A DNA stretch of 64,000 nucleotides from contig JANXXE010000113.1 of assembly GCA_025350815.1 (NCBI GenBank), forward strand, positions 1 through 64,000. Direction: 5' to 3'. How positions within the stretch are numbered: position 1 is the first letter of the stretch; each line of letters opens with the position of its first letter. The translations under genes were made by a program, and so were the position numbers. The notes below the pieces were generated by a model. That model worked only from the letters and a program-made list of their open reading frames with translations, was not told where the DNA came from and searched no databases. Below are positions 48,501 through 55,382 of this stretch, piece after piece. Source of the stretch: Myxococcales bacterium (GTDB lineage: Bacteria > Myxococcota_A > Polyangia > Fen-1088).

Positions 48501-49982
48501 ATCCAGAATCTCGGCGATGCGCAACATGCGCTCCTGCCGCTCATCCGCACCCTTGGTGTGGCTCAGCTGAACTTGCAGCACGCTGGCCAGGCGTCGCGCG
48601 TCCTTGGCCTTCTCGTACATCGGGATCAGGGCCTGGGCCGCCACGAGGTTAGTGGCGTCGAGGGCAAGGGCCCGCTCGTAGGCCTTTTGCGCCTTGTCGA
48701 CCTTGGCCAGACGCTCGCCATACAGCTGCGCGATCTTGTTCCACAGGCCTATACGGGTGACGTCGTCCTCGGTCTCTGTCTGCCGTTCGAGGACGCGCAC
48801 GAATTCATCCCACTTGCCCTGAGACGCGTAGAAACCTTGCAGCGCGTTCCAGTCCTTCTGCTGGATGTACAGCTTCCGCAGGGCGTCCTGCGCGCGACGG
48901 TTGTCCGGCTCGGCCGCCAGCAGCGCCTGCCACACGCCCACCGCCCGCTCGTTGTCCTGCACTTTCTCCGAGTACAAGATCGCCAGCTTCAGAAGTATCG
49001 GCCCCTGCTTGCCGGCCGGGGCCAGCGCCGCCTGCTTCTCCAGAATCGACCCCAGGTCAGCCCAGGCTTTTTCGCGCTCGTACAGCTTCTCCAGCTCCGT
49101 CAGCGCATCGGGCTCGCTTGCGTCCTCGACCAGTACCTCGCGCCACAGATCGATCGACGTGGCCGGCTTCTTCAGCTTTTCCGAGGCCAGCTTCGCGACC
49201 TCGATCCGCCGCCGCTTGCGCAGGGCCGGATCCGTCAACCGCCCGATCTCTTCGCGGCTCAGCGCCACCAGCTTGTCCCAGTCGCGCCGCTTCTCATACA
49301 TCTGCTTGAGGTACGCCAGCGCCTCCGCGTGCGCCGGATCAAGCTCAAGAATCGCCTCGAATGCTTTGATGGCCTCCGCCTGATTGGAAAACTTTTCGAG
49401 GTACAGGTTCGCGACGCGCAGATGCAGCGCCACCTTGCCCGCAGGCTCGGTCACCACCGCTGCTTTCTTGCGCAGGATGGAAATCAGTTCGGGCCACTTC
49501 CCGGTTCCCTCGTAACGGGCCGCCAATGCGTCGACGGCCTGAGGATTATCGGGCTGGATCGTCAGGATCTGATTGAACGCGCTGACCACCAACTGGTCCT
49601 GCTTCAAGCGGTCGCGATACACCTCGACCATCTCGAACAGCACGGCCACCTTCGCGTCCGGGGAAGGCCAGGTCGCCTTGTCGACCCCTTCCTTCATGAT
49701 CTCGACTGCGGCTTTCCAACGCTCGGCCTTCTTGTAGACCCGGGCCAGCTCGCGCCGGGGTGCCCAGTCGGCGGGCGCGCCGCCCACCATCTTCTTCCAG
49801 GCGTCTATGCCCTTGTCGACCGAAACTTTTTCGGCTTCGATAGCGGCCGCGACCTGCTGGTGAAGCTCTGCGGGAAAGTCGTCCAGGCCGTTCTTCGACT
49901 GTTGCGATTGGTGCCCGGCGGCGCGGCGATCATCGCGCCCACCGTCGTCTCGGTCTCCAGTAGGTTCCTTAGACTCCCCCAC
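39516..49982 (-). CDS. agmK: Giant TPR protein, AgmK/GltI-like
   Basis: 3488 residues from GTG 49982 (GGAGGA just upstream). No signal peptide: a polar N-terminus leads into dozens of TPR-like helical pairs from about residue 25 to 3100, many repeating a WEEL(V/I) or RAIEAYREVLEIDP pattern (for example ALAALERLYASTGRHAELLA). In Myxococcus the TPR giant of comparable length encoded downstream of gltD-H is AgmK/GltI, required for adventurous gliding, so location and size support the name. Residues about 3307-3488 are not TPR; they resemble an M48 metalloprotease lacking its zinc ligands (see findings). It is followed without a gap by rny and has its own candidate promoter upstream. Confidence 0.75.
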   Translation of the reverse strand: MGESKEPTGDRDDGGRDDRRAAGHQSQQSKNGLDDFPAELHQQVAAAIEAEKVSVDKGIDAWKKMVGGAPADWAPRRELARVYKKAERWKAAVEIMKEGVDKATWPSPDAKVAVLFEMVEVYRDRLKQDQLVVSAFNQILTIQPDNPQAVDALAARYEGTGKWPELISILRKKAAVVTEPAGKVALHLRVANLYLEKFSNQAEAIKAFEAILELDPAHAEALAYLKQMYEKRRDWDKLVALSREEIGRLTDPALRKRRRIEVAKLASEKLKKPATSIDLWREVLVEDASEPDALTELEKLYEREKAWADLGSILEKQAALAPAGKQGPILLKLAILYSEKVQDNERAVGVWQALLAAEPDNRRAQDALRKLYIQQKDWNALQGFYASQGKWDEFVRVLERQTETEDDVTRIGLWNKIAQLYGERLAKVDKAQKAYERALALDATNLVAAQALIPMYEKAKDARRLASVLQVQLSHTKGADERQERMLRIAEILDAPGGDKAGAAALALQAFSEDPLAAWPRQWAERLAPEVGNWADMARAYEAGLSLTKGAEALPILVPLARAYERELANADTAIERNKQILALLPKDEGALAALERLYASTGRHAELLAIYDTKLAMAKTDVDKREIRLRLAGLYENEIRDSKKAIELYQALLAADPSEGVALRALDRLYATTGQWAELAKTIERELSLSGDDKSASAELKFRLGQVHEQHLDDRDEAVDAYQEALELEPAHAGARAALEAYLDDSKRRMAAVVALEPIYEAVQDLERLIQTQRIRLSASKKAPARVALLLRIGALESASGRADAAYEAFGQAFTEDPTSQDARLALEDLAGTGNKWESLVALYGAALGGERKLSPALERELLLVTAVAYDEKLARSDKAVEFFRLAQEIQPQDPSALEALERLYTRTERWPDLIETLKKKAELVQTSGEREEIHGRIATVWEEMLSSADEAIAAWREVLGDNAGSVKALRALDRLFVQKGLSAELADNLQRQLDLATNSDDIVGLLGRLGLLREQKLGDVVSAIDSYRQLLEIDPGHEETVAALERLLPNAKYELTVAQMLEPVYRSRGDFANLIRVLETEVRHTADGVRKIELLQEIAVGYEDGCDDPDKAYEALGRALVENPLEAETQRRIERLARVLGRLEDLVARYTSLVEAVGEDELRRSLYHKIAALAEQELGRDDQAAKAYLAALQVAPRDLDAANALERIWTRGGDYAQLVQLYQRKMGMLDDVAERKELGFKAAQVYEEVLEAPENAIEVFRRILDIDSSDAVALDNLERLYVRLSRWSDLKDIYARKAELASDPGDKKRTLFVLGQVYDRELSNPERAIETYTSILDIDPDDAAAVQALDRLYLQTERWYDLLSVLERQTELSPSSAEVVSLRFRIGELWRTKLKDLARATEAYRQVLMMEPTHEPTLAALESMMTGTQEPEAALLAAQVLEPIYETAGEWDRVVVVYEVMVKSTDDVPRKIDLLNRIAALNERRLSNVDAAFDAYCRALHLDPSNTDVVAHLERLAEITVRWADLAAVYEAEIGHILDTRIQVEMLMRTARIYEEETREPDKAVTAYRRVSDAEPDRRDGLVALDRLYTSTQSWPELVEVLRRETRLAGTEAEIIELTFRLAQILELAVGDLPKAVESYQEVLLADPNHRETRAALERMLVGGSLQAEIAQVLEPLYRTGEEWDKLVDVYQLELGRLTDPDERQNLLRRLADLAENKLLDQVAAFDWWSKAVVENASSEQSLDELLRLARVTRQWDGFVSTMLEGAANLRDPAARRDALLRLAAVFETDLADLARAEEVLVQVLEEHPQDALALAFLDRIYDKQGTFDELGQVLRRRIAITDDSKELVGMYLRLGRLQADVLDDAAGATASYLAVLEQESRSPEALEALEKLYFRAERWEDLFGIYEKTLDIAPGDQAMSDCYARMARIASEVFGQPQRAVELWQKVLDLRGADPLALSALADLHEQASEWRELTEVLDLQIRATDEPMVKIPVYKRLGRVWGEKLSRERNALECWQHVLAIDPSDVEALRAIAENYRSAGAWEELSETLQSLIDLGSAALGPESLKDLYSQLGEIEGGTLMRTDAAIRAWRMVLELDSRDFRALAALETLFTQEARWEECVEVLERRSAALTTPDEQVDVLMQVASIWSEKIGDGGAAAEVYERVLAIDPGNATASAEVEQLYRQRKSWMRLIELLLARTEFVAEPKERISLLCQVAETYETQLDDRESAFVTLQAAFREDYSNDTVAKELERLATVAGKWNELLSDYTQVVQGIPDAKQAADLWVKIGRWYDSALGHLEYAVASASQALALDGGHIGALSALEDFYRKGSHWRELVSALTRHAEVETDGERRVETLLALAATYESQIGDGAQATIAYQQALDADDRCLPAIEALERLYRRTQAWDRLVEVLSKKSHTVDDGEIAVKMRLQVGELWEERLGDNDRAIEAFREVLTVDPQNLQALKALERLYEKTGKMELYLDTIEHQLEVTGSDEDRVGLYQRMATVWEEQFGKADRAIDYLQKILLIDDANQKAYRDLERLYRTERRWDALAENYRKHIYVAEDPAERTELYNRMGKVYEDELQDPEHAIEAYNDVLTFDADHVASLRGLAKLYEHTEQWERAVNVMQRLVGTAEPREKVDLHYRMGKIYDEQMRVPEQAEERLLEALALDPSHVPSMLSLLNLYKRRGDSMKAAQLMVRAEAHTQNTLEKTRLLFEAGKIMQGDLGDEAGAADLFARTLQLDPEHVEAAEPLSAIYFQRGEWARLVPLLEMLVRKSDRKVNRDLNLMYYRLAKAADQLGDGDKALRYYKQAYDLDATHLPTLLDRAALLFRREQWDDAFKLYQTILVHHREAQNDGEIVGIFHRIGQIKLKVGERAKAINMFDKVLEIEPGHRPTLDALTEIYTQAGDFEAVIRQKRAFLGHTADADEKLAVYEQIIRIYKEQLKNPQKAIAAYLEALEIKPAAHNLLHDVLDLFTETKQWKKAVEILLRLAGVEQGKVRAKYLEAAGNITNYELHSADEAVEFYNQALDQDPDNLKVFERIDKIMTAKKDWKNQERSYRRMIKRMGQEVAPEKRATQVALWHALGEIYRSRLKNYPAATEAFEVCVKLDPEASLPRHQILAELYQMSGPDFYDKAVKEYRFLIKQSQDFGQIGGYLKTLRRLYLELNQYDRAWCATAGLTFLRQADAEEQKFHEQWKAKTFARARARLTEELWQKSLYHPDEDRFISHVFAAVSQSVAAVRAREHKDWGLKRKDRRDPGTDQLLFTKVFNYVSQVLGVPQPELYLRPESPGELDMANAREKAQLLPSFVVGSNLLQGRQEKELAYFIGKKLTLMRPEHFVRWPHVVPTVAELKVVFLAALRLVQPQIPIKPDLQQPVAQYTDLLRKLVPPQLHEQLGVVVQRFLATKAEADLHKWANAVDYTSSRAGFLMCGDLEIAARAIQSEPITVGSVDPKEKIRDLIQWGVSDEYFGLREHLGLTIA

Positions 49983-50076
49983 GTGTTCCTCCGGCGATTG
50001 AAGCGGTCAGAAGGGCCATTTCTTCCCCCGCACGACGCCCGCTAAATAGGCGAAAAACTGTGGGAAAAGAACGGTT

Positions 50077-50106
50077 TTTATAGCACGCACCCCGGCCGTT
50101 GGACAA
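50077..50106 (-). promoter_or_regulatory. Candidate promoter for the AgmK-like gene
   Basis: On the minus strand TTGTCC (50106-50101) is followed after 18 bases by TATAAA (50082-50077), about 95 bases ahead of the GTG start. A 5-bp inverted repeat (CCGTT-GGAC-AACGG, 50096-50109) overlaps the -35 box and a GC-alternating run follows it. Together with the 163-base gap after the TPR lipoprotein gene, this suggests agmK can be transcribed separately. Confidence 0.4.
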
Positions 50107-50145
50107 CGGGAATCGCGCGCGCGCGCAGGGGGGGCAGACCGGTTC

Positions 50146-51033
50146 CTAGGTGCCGCTCAGCGCGTACAGCTTGTCGTTCGCGGCCTTGACGTAGCCCATG
50201 CCGCCGCCGTCCTTGCTGGCCGACCCGGACACGAACTTTTGCAGGTATTCCTTGGCGCGATCCTTGTGCTCGTTCGAACGGCTCTGGTCGTACCAGTCCG
50301 AATAGGTCATCCCGCAGTTGTAGAGCGCCGTCGTCAACGCCGGCTCCAGTTCAAGGGCTTTCTTGAATTCCGCCGCTGCTGGCTCGAACTGCTTGAGATC
50401 CTTCAGCGCCAGCCCGTGCCCGTTGAAGCACTCGGCGCTGTTCTCGTTCGCGCGCACGCATTCGCTGAACACCTGCGCGGCCTCTTTTGCCCCGTCGTAG
50501 TCGAGATACAGGTGGCCCAGCGCCACGAACGGCTTGTCCAGCCGCGGGTTGGCCTCGATCGCCCTGCGCAGGGACGCGTCCGCCTCCTTGGGTCGTTCCA
50601 GGCTGAGGTACACCAATCCCAGCCTCCAGTGCGCCTTGAACAGCGCGGGATCCAGCTCGGTAGACTTCTTCAGGGCGGACTCGGCCTTGTCTATCTGCTT
50701 GGCCTCAAGATACGACTCGCCCAGATCGTAGAAGAAGTTCGAATTGCCGGGGGCCCGTTGGGTCGCCGCCTCGAAGGCCTCGATGGCTTTGTCCCACTTG
50801 CGCTGCTTCTGGTACACCTTGCCCAGGTTGTAGTGCGCCATCTCGAAGGTCGGATCCGTCTGGATCGATAGCTTCAGATCCCGTTCGGCCGAATCGTACA
50901 GGTTGTTCTTGAACTCGTCGGCGCCCCTGTTCGACAGCTCCATCGCCTTGATCCGCTCGCGGCTGCACACGAAGGCGTCGCAGGCGGGCATGATCACGCT
51001 TATCAGCAGCAGGGCTTTGAGGTAACGGTGCAT
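50146..51033 (-). CDS. TPR lipoprotein in the gliding-type cluster
   Basis: 295 residues from ATG 51033, with AGGAG upstream. The signal peptide ends SVIMPAC, close to a lipobox. Residues about 30-255 are five or six TPR units: YDSAERDLKLSIQTDPTFEM, YQKQRKWDKAIEAFEAATQR and successive copies. It starts 33 bases after the gltG-like stop, so it belongs to the same operon. No counterpart with this position is clear in the Myxococcus cluster as described, where the outer-membrane barrel GltH follows GltG; it may take a related scaffold role. Confidence 0.8.
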   Translation of the reverse strand: MHRYLKALLLISVIMPACDAFVCSRERIKAMELSNRGADEFKNNLYDSAERDLKLSIQTDPTFEMAHYNLGKVYQKQRKWDKAIEAFEAATQRAPGNSNFFYDLGESYLEAKQIDKAESALKKSTELDPALFKAHWRLGLVYLSLERPKEADASLRRAIEANPRLDKPFVALGHLYLDYDGAKEAAQVFSECVRANENSAECFNGHGLALKDLKQFEPAAAEFKKALELEPALTTALYNCGMTYSDWYDQSRSNEHKDRAKEYLQKFVSGSASKDGGGMGYVKAANDKLYALSGT

Positions 51034-51066
51034 CGGTCTCTCCTCGGTGACGGAGGTTCTGGCCAC

Positions 51067-53310
51067 TTACTGCTCGGTCGCCCCGCCAGCCGGGGTGAAA
51101 TTGAACGGGTAGGTCACGATGACGATGCCGCCGCCCAACGGCTTCGGGAACTCCCAGCGGCGGACCGCCTGAGCCACACAATTCTCGACGCGGGCGTTGC
51201 CCATGGTCGAACTTTGCATGACCGACGCAATTACCTGACCCGTCGCCGCAATCGTGAACTGAATCGCGATGCGACCGCCAAGTTCCGCCTTCTTGGTCAG
51301 CTCCTGCTCGTAGCAGTACTTCACCTCGTTGATGTGCCGGCGGATGATGCGACGGATGATCTCCTTGTCCAGCGACCCACGCACGTTGGCCTGGCCGGGG
51401 ATAACGTCCGGTGCCTTGGCCCGCCGTCCGCCGAGACCACCCGCCCCGCGGCCGTAGCCCGAACCATTGCCGCCGCCGCCGCCCTTGCCAATCGTGCCCA
51501 GGTTACCGAGGCCGATGGTGCCTTCGCCCGTGCCGCCGCCGCCCGAACCGGTGCCCACCAGGCCCAGACCGCCGACGCCGTAGGCCTCGCCAATCTGGTT
51601 ACCAATGAGGCCGCCCAGAACGTTTTCAGCGTCGTTACCAAGCGCCGTGTCCCGCCCGAAGATCGAGGCGATGTGCGAGCCGTCTTCCATCTTCAGGACC
51701 CCAAGGATGCCGGCGTTCTTCGCCTCTTCCTCGGCCAACTTCTTCGCCAGATGGGGATCGGGGTTGTCCTTCGGACCCTTCAGACCGTACAGACCTTCCT
51801 TGTTCTTGGAGGTCTTCTTGCCCATCTTCCCCTCTTCGCCCTTGTGGCGCTTGCCCTTACCACCCTGCTCGTCCGGGCCCTTCTGCTTGAGCCAGTCGGG
51901 AAGTTCTTCCTTCTCCTCGGGCGGCTTGATGAGGAAGTTGACGAAGCGATTGTCCGAATTGAAAAGATCCAGCGACAGCGACTTCGGGTCAGGGGGAACC
52001 GAAAAGATCATCAGCAGGAACAGCAGCAACGCCGCGGCCGACCCAACGGTATAGATCTGCTCACCCCAGCGCCAGACCAGGAATGGGATCTCCAGGGCGC
52101 GCGGCTTGGCGGTGGCGGTCAGCAAGAAGGTGCTGTCGCCGCAATCGATTCTGGCACGACCGTGCTCGGGCAAGGGGAAGCTGGGGCCCTTCTGTTGAAC
52201 ATACTGCGCCAGCGAAATGGCCTGGTTGTCGACAAGCACCTCACCGGCCATCCGGGGCGTGACGTTGATCAGGTAATCCGCACCCGAAGCCGCCACCAGC
52301 GCATGCGCCGAACCACCCAAGAATTCCGGATTCACCGGGGCGTCCGCGCCCACGTCGGCGCCAATCAGGTAGTTGGGATTCGTGAAACCACGCCGTTTGA
52401 GACCCATGTACGTCAGCGCAAGCCCCAGCGCAAAGCCGCCGAATACGATCAGATCAGTGGTTGCCGAGCGGTGCTGCCAGTTGAAGGTCTTGGATTCCTT
52501 GCCGCCCGCGACGTAGCGATCGAACTCGTCCTTTTCGCGGCCGACGCTGGAGACCGTCATTAGAAACACGCCGAGGGCAATAGCCAGCACGGCCACGCCG
52601 GCGCCCAGCAGGCTTTTGGCCTGGCTGCTGGTGGTCTTGGCCTGCGGATCGAACAAGTGTCGGGTATTGACCACAACCCCCCGGTACAACGCCTGCACCT
52701 CGATGGCCCGCGTCCCGTCGTGGACCTCCACCTCGGCAGCGACGGGATTCACAGCGCCACCACCACCGCCGAACGCCATCTGCGGCGCAGGTGCGGCGAA
52801 GGGTGACGGCACAGGGCCGCGCGCGAATGGGGCCGGGGCCGCGACTCGGGCGGCAGGCGCGGGGACCGGCGCAGGAACGTAGGGCGCCGGTGCGGCGGAC
52901 TGCACGGCGGGTTCCGGCGCGGCGTAGGCCGCGGGCGCCTGGCGCGTCGGTACGGTGGGCTCGGCGAATGCCGACGGTGCGCCGACGGACGTCGCCTCGT
53001 CTTCGAGGAAGGTCACGACCACGCGCGCATCCCCGAAGGAGATCTCATCCCCCGAGTGCAGCCTGGCCTTGGTGACCTTCTCCCCGTTGACGAGCGTGCC
53101 GCGCGTCGAGCCCAGATCGATAAGTTGAACGTCATCGTACCCGTTGATCTCGATGACCGCGTGCATGCGCGAAACCGATTCGTCCTCGATGCGCAGGTGG
53201 GAGGAAGCCAACTTACCCACCTTGATGACCGCCTCGATCAGGATCTCTTCCTTTACGAGTTCATCCCCTCGGAAAACCTGGAACCGCAGGGGAAGCTTCA
53301 CGTTGGCCAT
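51067..53310 (-). CDS. gltG: GltG-like FHA and TonB-like inner-membrane protein
   Basis: 747 residues. N-terminal FHA domain (about 23-103) with SSHLRIEDESVSRMHAVIEI and GSTRGTLVNGEKV; a Pro/Ala linker (105-180); three membrane helices near 234-255, 286-303 and 421-439; a Lys/Glu stretch; a Gly-rich hinge (566-630); and a C-terminal AgmX/PglI TonB-like domain (645-740) with C666 and C711 (IRRHINEVKYCYEQEL). This FHA-membrane-TonB arrangement is the one reported for GltG and its sporulation paralogue NfsG. FHA domains bind phosphothreonine, so a Ser/Thr kinase link is likely. It sits between the GltF-like and TPR lipoprotein genes. Confidence 0.75.
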   Translation of the reverse strand: MANVKLPLRFQVFRGDELVKEEILIEAVIKVGKLASSHLRIEDESVSRMHAVIEINGYDDVQLIDLGSTRGTLVNGEKVTKARLHSGDEISFGDARVVVTFLEDEATSVGAPSAFAEPTVPTRQAPAAYAAPEPAVQSAAPAPYVPAPVPAPAARVAAPAPFARGPVPSPFAAPAPQMAFGGGGGAVNPVAAEVEVHDGTRAIEVQALYRGVVVNTRHLFDPQAKTTSSQAKSLLGAGVAVLAIALGVFLMTVSSVGREKDEFDRYVAGGKESKTFNWQHRSATTDLIVFGGFALGLALTYMGLKRRGFTNPNYLIGADVGADAPVNPEFLGGSAHALVAASGADYLINVTPRMAGEVLVDNQAISLAQYVQQKGPSFPLPEHGRARIDCGDSTFLLTATAKPRALEIPFLVWRWGEQIYTVGSAAALLLFLLMIFSVPPDPKSLSLDLFNSDNRFVNFLIKPPEEKEELPDWLKQKGPDEQGGKGKRHKGEEGKMGKKTSKNKEGLYGLKGPKDNPDPHLAKKLAEEEAKNAGILGVLKMEDGSHIASIFGRDTALGNDAENVLGGLIGNQIGEAYGVGGLGLVGTGSGGGGTGEGTIGLGNLGTIGKGGGGGNGSGYGRGAGGLGGRRAKAPDVIPGQANVRGSLDKEIIRRIIRRHINEVKYCYEQELTKKAELGGRIAIQFTIAATGQVIASVMQSSTMGNARVENCVAQAVRRWEFPKPLGGGIVIVTYPFNFTPAGGATEQ

Positions 53311-53348
53311 TCGCGTTTCTCCTTACTCGGACGGGGTCGTTCTGTTTG

Positions 53349-53654
53349 CTACACGTCTTCGAGCGACTTGAGCATCTCCGGGATGAAGTCCTTCCGGATC
53401 TCGATCAGGCTCGAATGCTTGGCCTTGCGGTCGACGTCCACCAGTTCCCCGTCAGGGCGCTGCAGATCGCCTTCCACCATGTCGTCCTCGAAATCGAAGA
53501 CCGTCTTGGCCTTGTACTGGACGTTATCACCGCCCGATCCTGAAGCCGGGGCAGCAGCCGCCGCAGGCGCCTTGGCCTTCGCCGCCTGGGCAAACACCAG
53601 ACCGGATGTCGCGGTCAGCGACACGAATGCGAGAGCAACCATGGCCTTCATCAT
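53349..53654 (-). CDS. gltF: GltF-like small exported protein
   Basis: 101 residues from ATG 53654, preceded by AGGAG; the frame stays open to 53720 across the previous stop. A signal peptide ends GLVFAQA, then an Ala/Pro linker and a conserved-looking acidic domain: YKAKTVFDFEDDMVEGDLQR and SSLIEIRKDFIPEMLKSLED. The short size, signal and place between GltE-like and GltG-like genes match GltF/NfsF, a small periplasmic component. No independent functional motif. Confidence 0.6.
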   Translation of the reverse strand: MMKAMVALAFVSLTATSGLVFAQAAKAKAPAAAAAPASGSGGDNVQYKAKTVFDFEDDMVEGDLQRPDGELVDVDRKAKHSSLIEIRKDFIPEMLKSLEDV

Positions 53655-53716
53655 CTGAGCTCCTTTTGTCCTGCGTACTGACAACGCGAACCCGCGATGG
53701 GTTCCCGAAATTCGTC

Positions 53717-55372
53717 TCACTTCGAAAGAGGGGGTGGGGCGAGACCGCCCGCAGGGGCCTTGGGCGCGCCCGCTGCCGCCGCTGGTGGAGGCGTGGTTGC
53801 GGACGCCCCGGCCTTCTTCTCCTGCTCCTGCATCTTCTTCAGCTCTTCTTCGTTTTTTCGCTGTTGTTCTGCATCTTTACGCTGAATCTCGTCGGCCTCT
53901 TTTTGTAGCTTGGCGGCGTCTTCCAGGGCCACGAACAGCTCGTCGATGTCCTTGATCCGCTTGCCCGCGTCCTTGCGCTGCTGGGCGGTCGCCCCGCTGC
54001 TGGCATGGCCCAAAAAGTCCCGGTAGTACTGCTGGGCCTTTTGCAGGGTCGGCTTGTCGCCCCCCTTGTAGTCCTGGTACAGAAGCCCCAGGTTGAAGTA
54101 GCTGGCTGGGTTCTGCGGATCCAGCTTCTGGGCCGACAGGTACTGCGCTTCGGCGTCGTCAACCTTGCGGCCGCCACGCAACGCCACCCCGAGACCGATG
54201 ATGGCCTCGTAGTTCTTGGGCTGGGCCGCCAGGACCGCCCGGAAATTCGCCTCGGCCGTCGGATAGTCGCGGAAATTCAGGGCCAAGGCCGCCAGGTTCA
54301 TGCGCGCTTCGTTCAACTTGGGATCGTTGTCGATGGCCTTCTTGAAGCTGGCGATGGCTTCGCTGACGCTCTTCCGCTTCAGCCAAACCAGGCCCATCGT
54401 ATTGTAGACGATGGCCAGGTGGCGCTTCATCTCGGTCGTGTAGCCAGTCCCCTCGCCGCTTGCGACTTCCTTGGAAACCTTGGTCTCCTCGACGTCCTTC
54501 TTGGCCTTGCCCTTCTTGCCCTTATCGCTGCCCGTGTCGGCGCGTTCTTCCTCGAAGGTTCCCGTCGCAATTTCCCGCGCGCGGTTGACGGCCTGATCGC
54601 CCACCAGGCGTGCCATCTCAAGGTAGCCAAGATCGTAGTACAGGAAGCAGAGATTCGCGTACGCCTGCAGGTTGTTGCCGTCGAGGGCCAACACCGTCCG
54701 CAGGTGCAGAATCGCCTGGTTGGCCAGCGCCATATCAATCTTGCCGGACTTCCGGGCCCGGTCCCGAAGGATCTGCGCCAGGTTGATCCTTGCTGCGACC
54801 GAGCCCAGCTGCTTGTCGGCGTCAATCGCCCGCGTGAAATACGACTCCGCTTGACCAGAATCACCCTTTTGCCACGCGAGAAAACCCAGGCTGGTCAGTG
54901 CCGGCGCATAACGCTGGCCGGCCAGCTTCTCCCAGATCCTGGCTGCCTCTTCGGACTTGCCACATTCAAGGTACACAGACGCTTCGTTGTGCCGCGCCTC
55001 GACCAGCGACGGATTGTCGTCAGCCGCACGACGGAATGCCGATGCCGCTTCGTCACAAGCCGAACCACTGAGGGGCCCCGCCTTGCGCAGCTTCTGGTAG
55101 GTCGCCGTGGCTTTGGTGAAATCCGCCTTCTGATCGTCGCTGATGCTGCGCGCGGGACCCGACGACTTGGCTGTCACCGCCGCCGCCGTGGGTTCGGCCA
55201 CCGTCTCGGCCGCCGCCCCGGCCACCCGGTCATTTTCGACCCCGCCCTGCCCCTGTGTTGACGGGTTCTGTCCGGGCAGTTGGGTCCCAGCGCAGCCAGT
55301 CAGGAACGCAAACGCCGCCGCCGCCATCCAGGAAATTGCCCGGTCCGCACTTTGATTCTGGGTCTTGATCAT
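53717..55372 (-). CDS. gltE: GltE/AglT-like TPR lipoprotein
   Basis: 551 residues. The lipobox is FLTGC at C27. The body (about 90-440) contains TPR units such as FTKATATYQKLRKAGPLSGS, NTMGLVWLKRKSVSEAIASF and LSAQKLDPQNPASYFNLGLL, with a Lys/Gly-rich insert near residues 275-300. The end is a charged coiled coil (about 490-530, KDAEQQRKNEEELKKMQEQE) and a Pro/Ala tail. AglT/GltE is an outer-membrane TPR lipoprotein of the gliding machine; order (D, E, F, G) supports this. Its stop lies 10 bases upstream of the next start region. Confidence 0.65.
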   Translation of the reverse strand: MIKTQNQSADRAISWMAAAAFAFLTGCAGTQLPGQNPSTQGQGGVENDRVAGAAAETVAEPTAAAVTAKSSGPARSISDDQKADFTKATATYQKLRKAGPLSGSACDEAASAFRRAADDNPSLVEARHNEASVYLECGKSEEAARIWEKLAGQRYAPALTSLGFLAWQKGDSGQAESYFTRAIDADKQLGSVAARINLAQILRDRARKSGKIDMALANQAILHLRTVLALDGNNLQAYANLCFLYYDLGYLEMARLVGDQAVNRAREIATGTFEEERADTGSDKGKKGKAKKDVEETKVSKEVASGEGTGYTTEMKRHLAIVYNTMGLVWLKRKSVSEAIASFKKAIDNDPKLNEARMNLAALALNFRDYPTAEANFRAVLAAQPKNYEAIIGLGVALRGGRKVDDAEAQYLSAQKLDPQNPASYFNLGLLYQDYKGGDKPTLQKAQQYYRDFLGHASSGATAQQRKDAGKRIKDIDELFVALEDAAKLQKEADEIQRKDAEQQRKNEEELKKMQEQEKKAGASATTPPPAAAAGAPKAPAGGLAPPPLSK

Positions 55373-55382
55373 CTCGGCGCTC

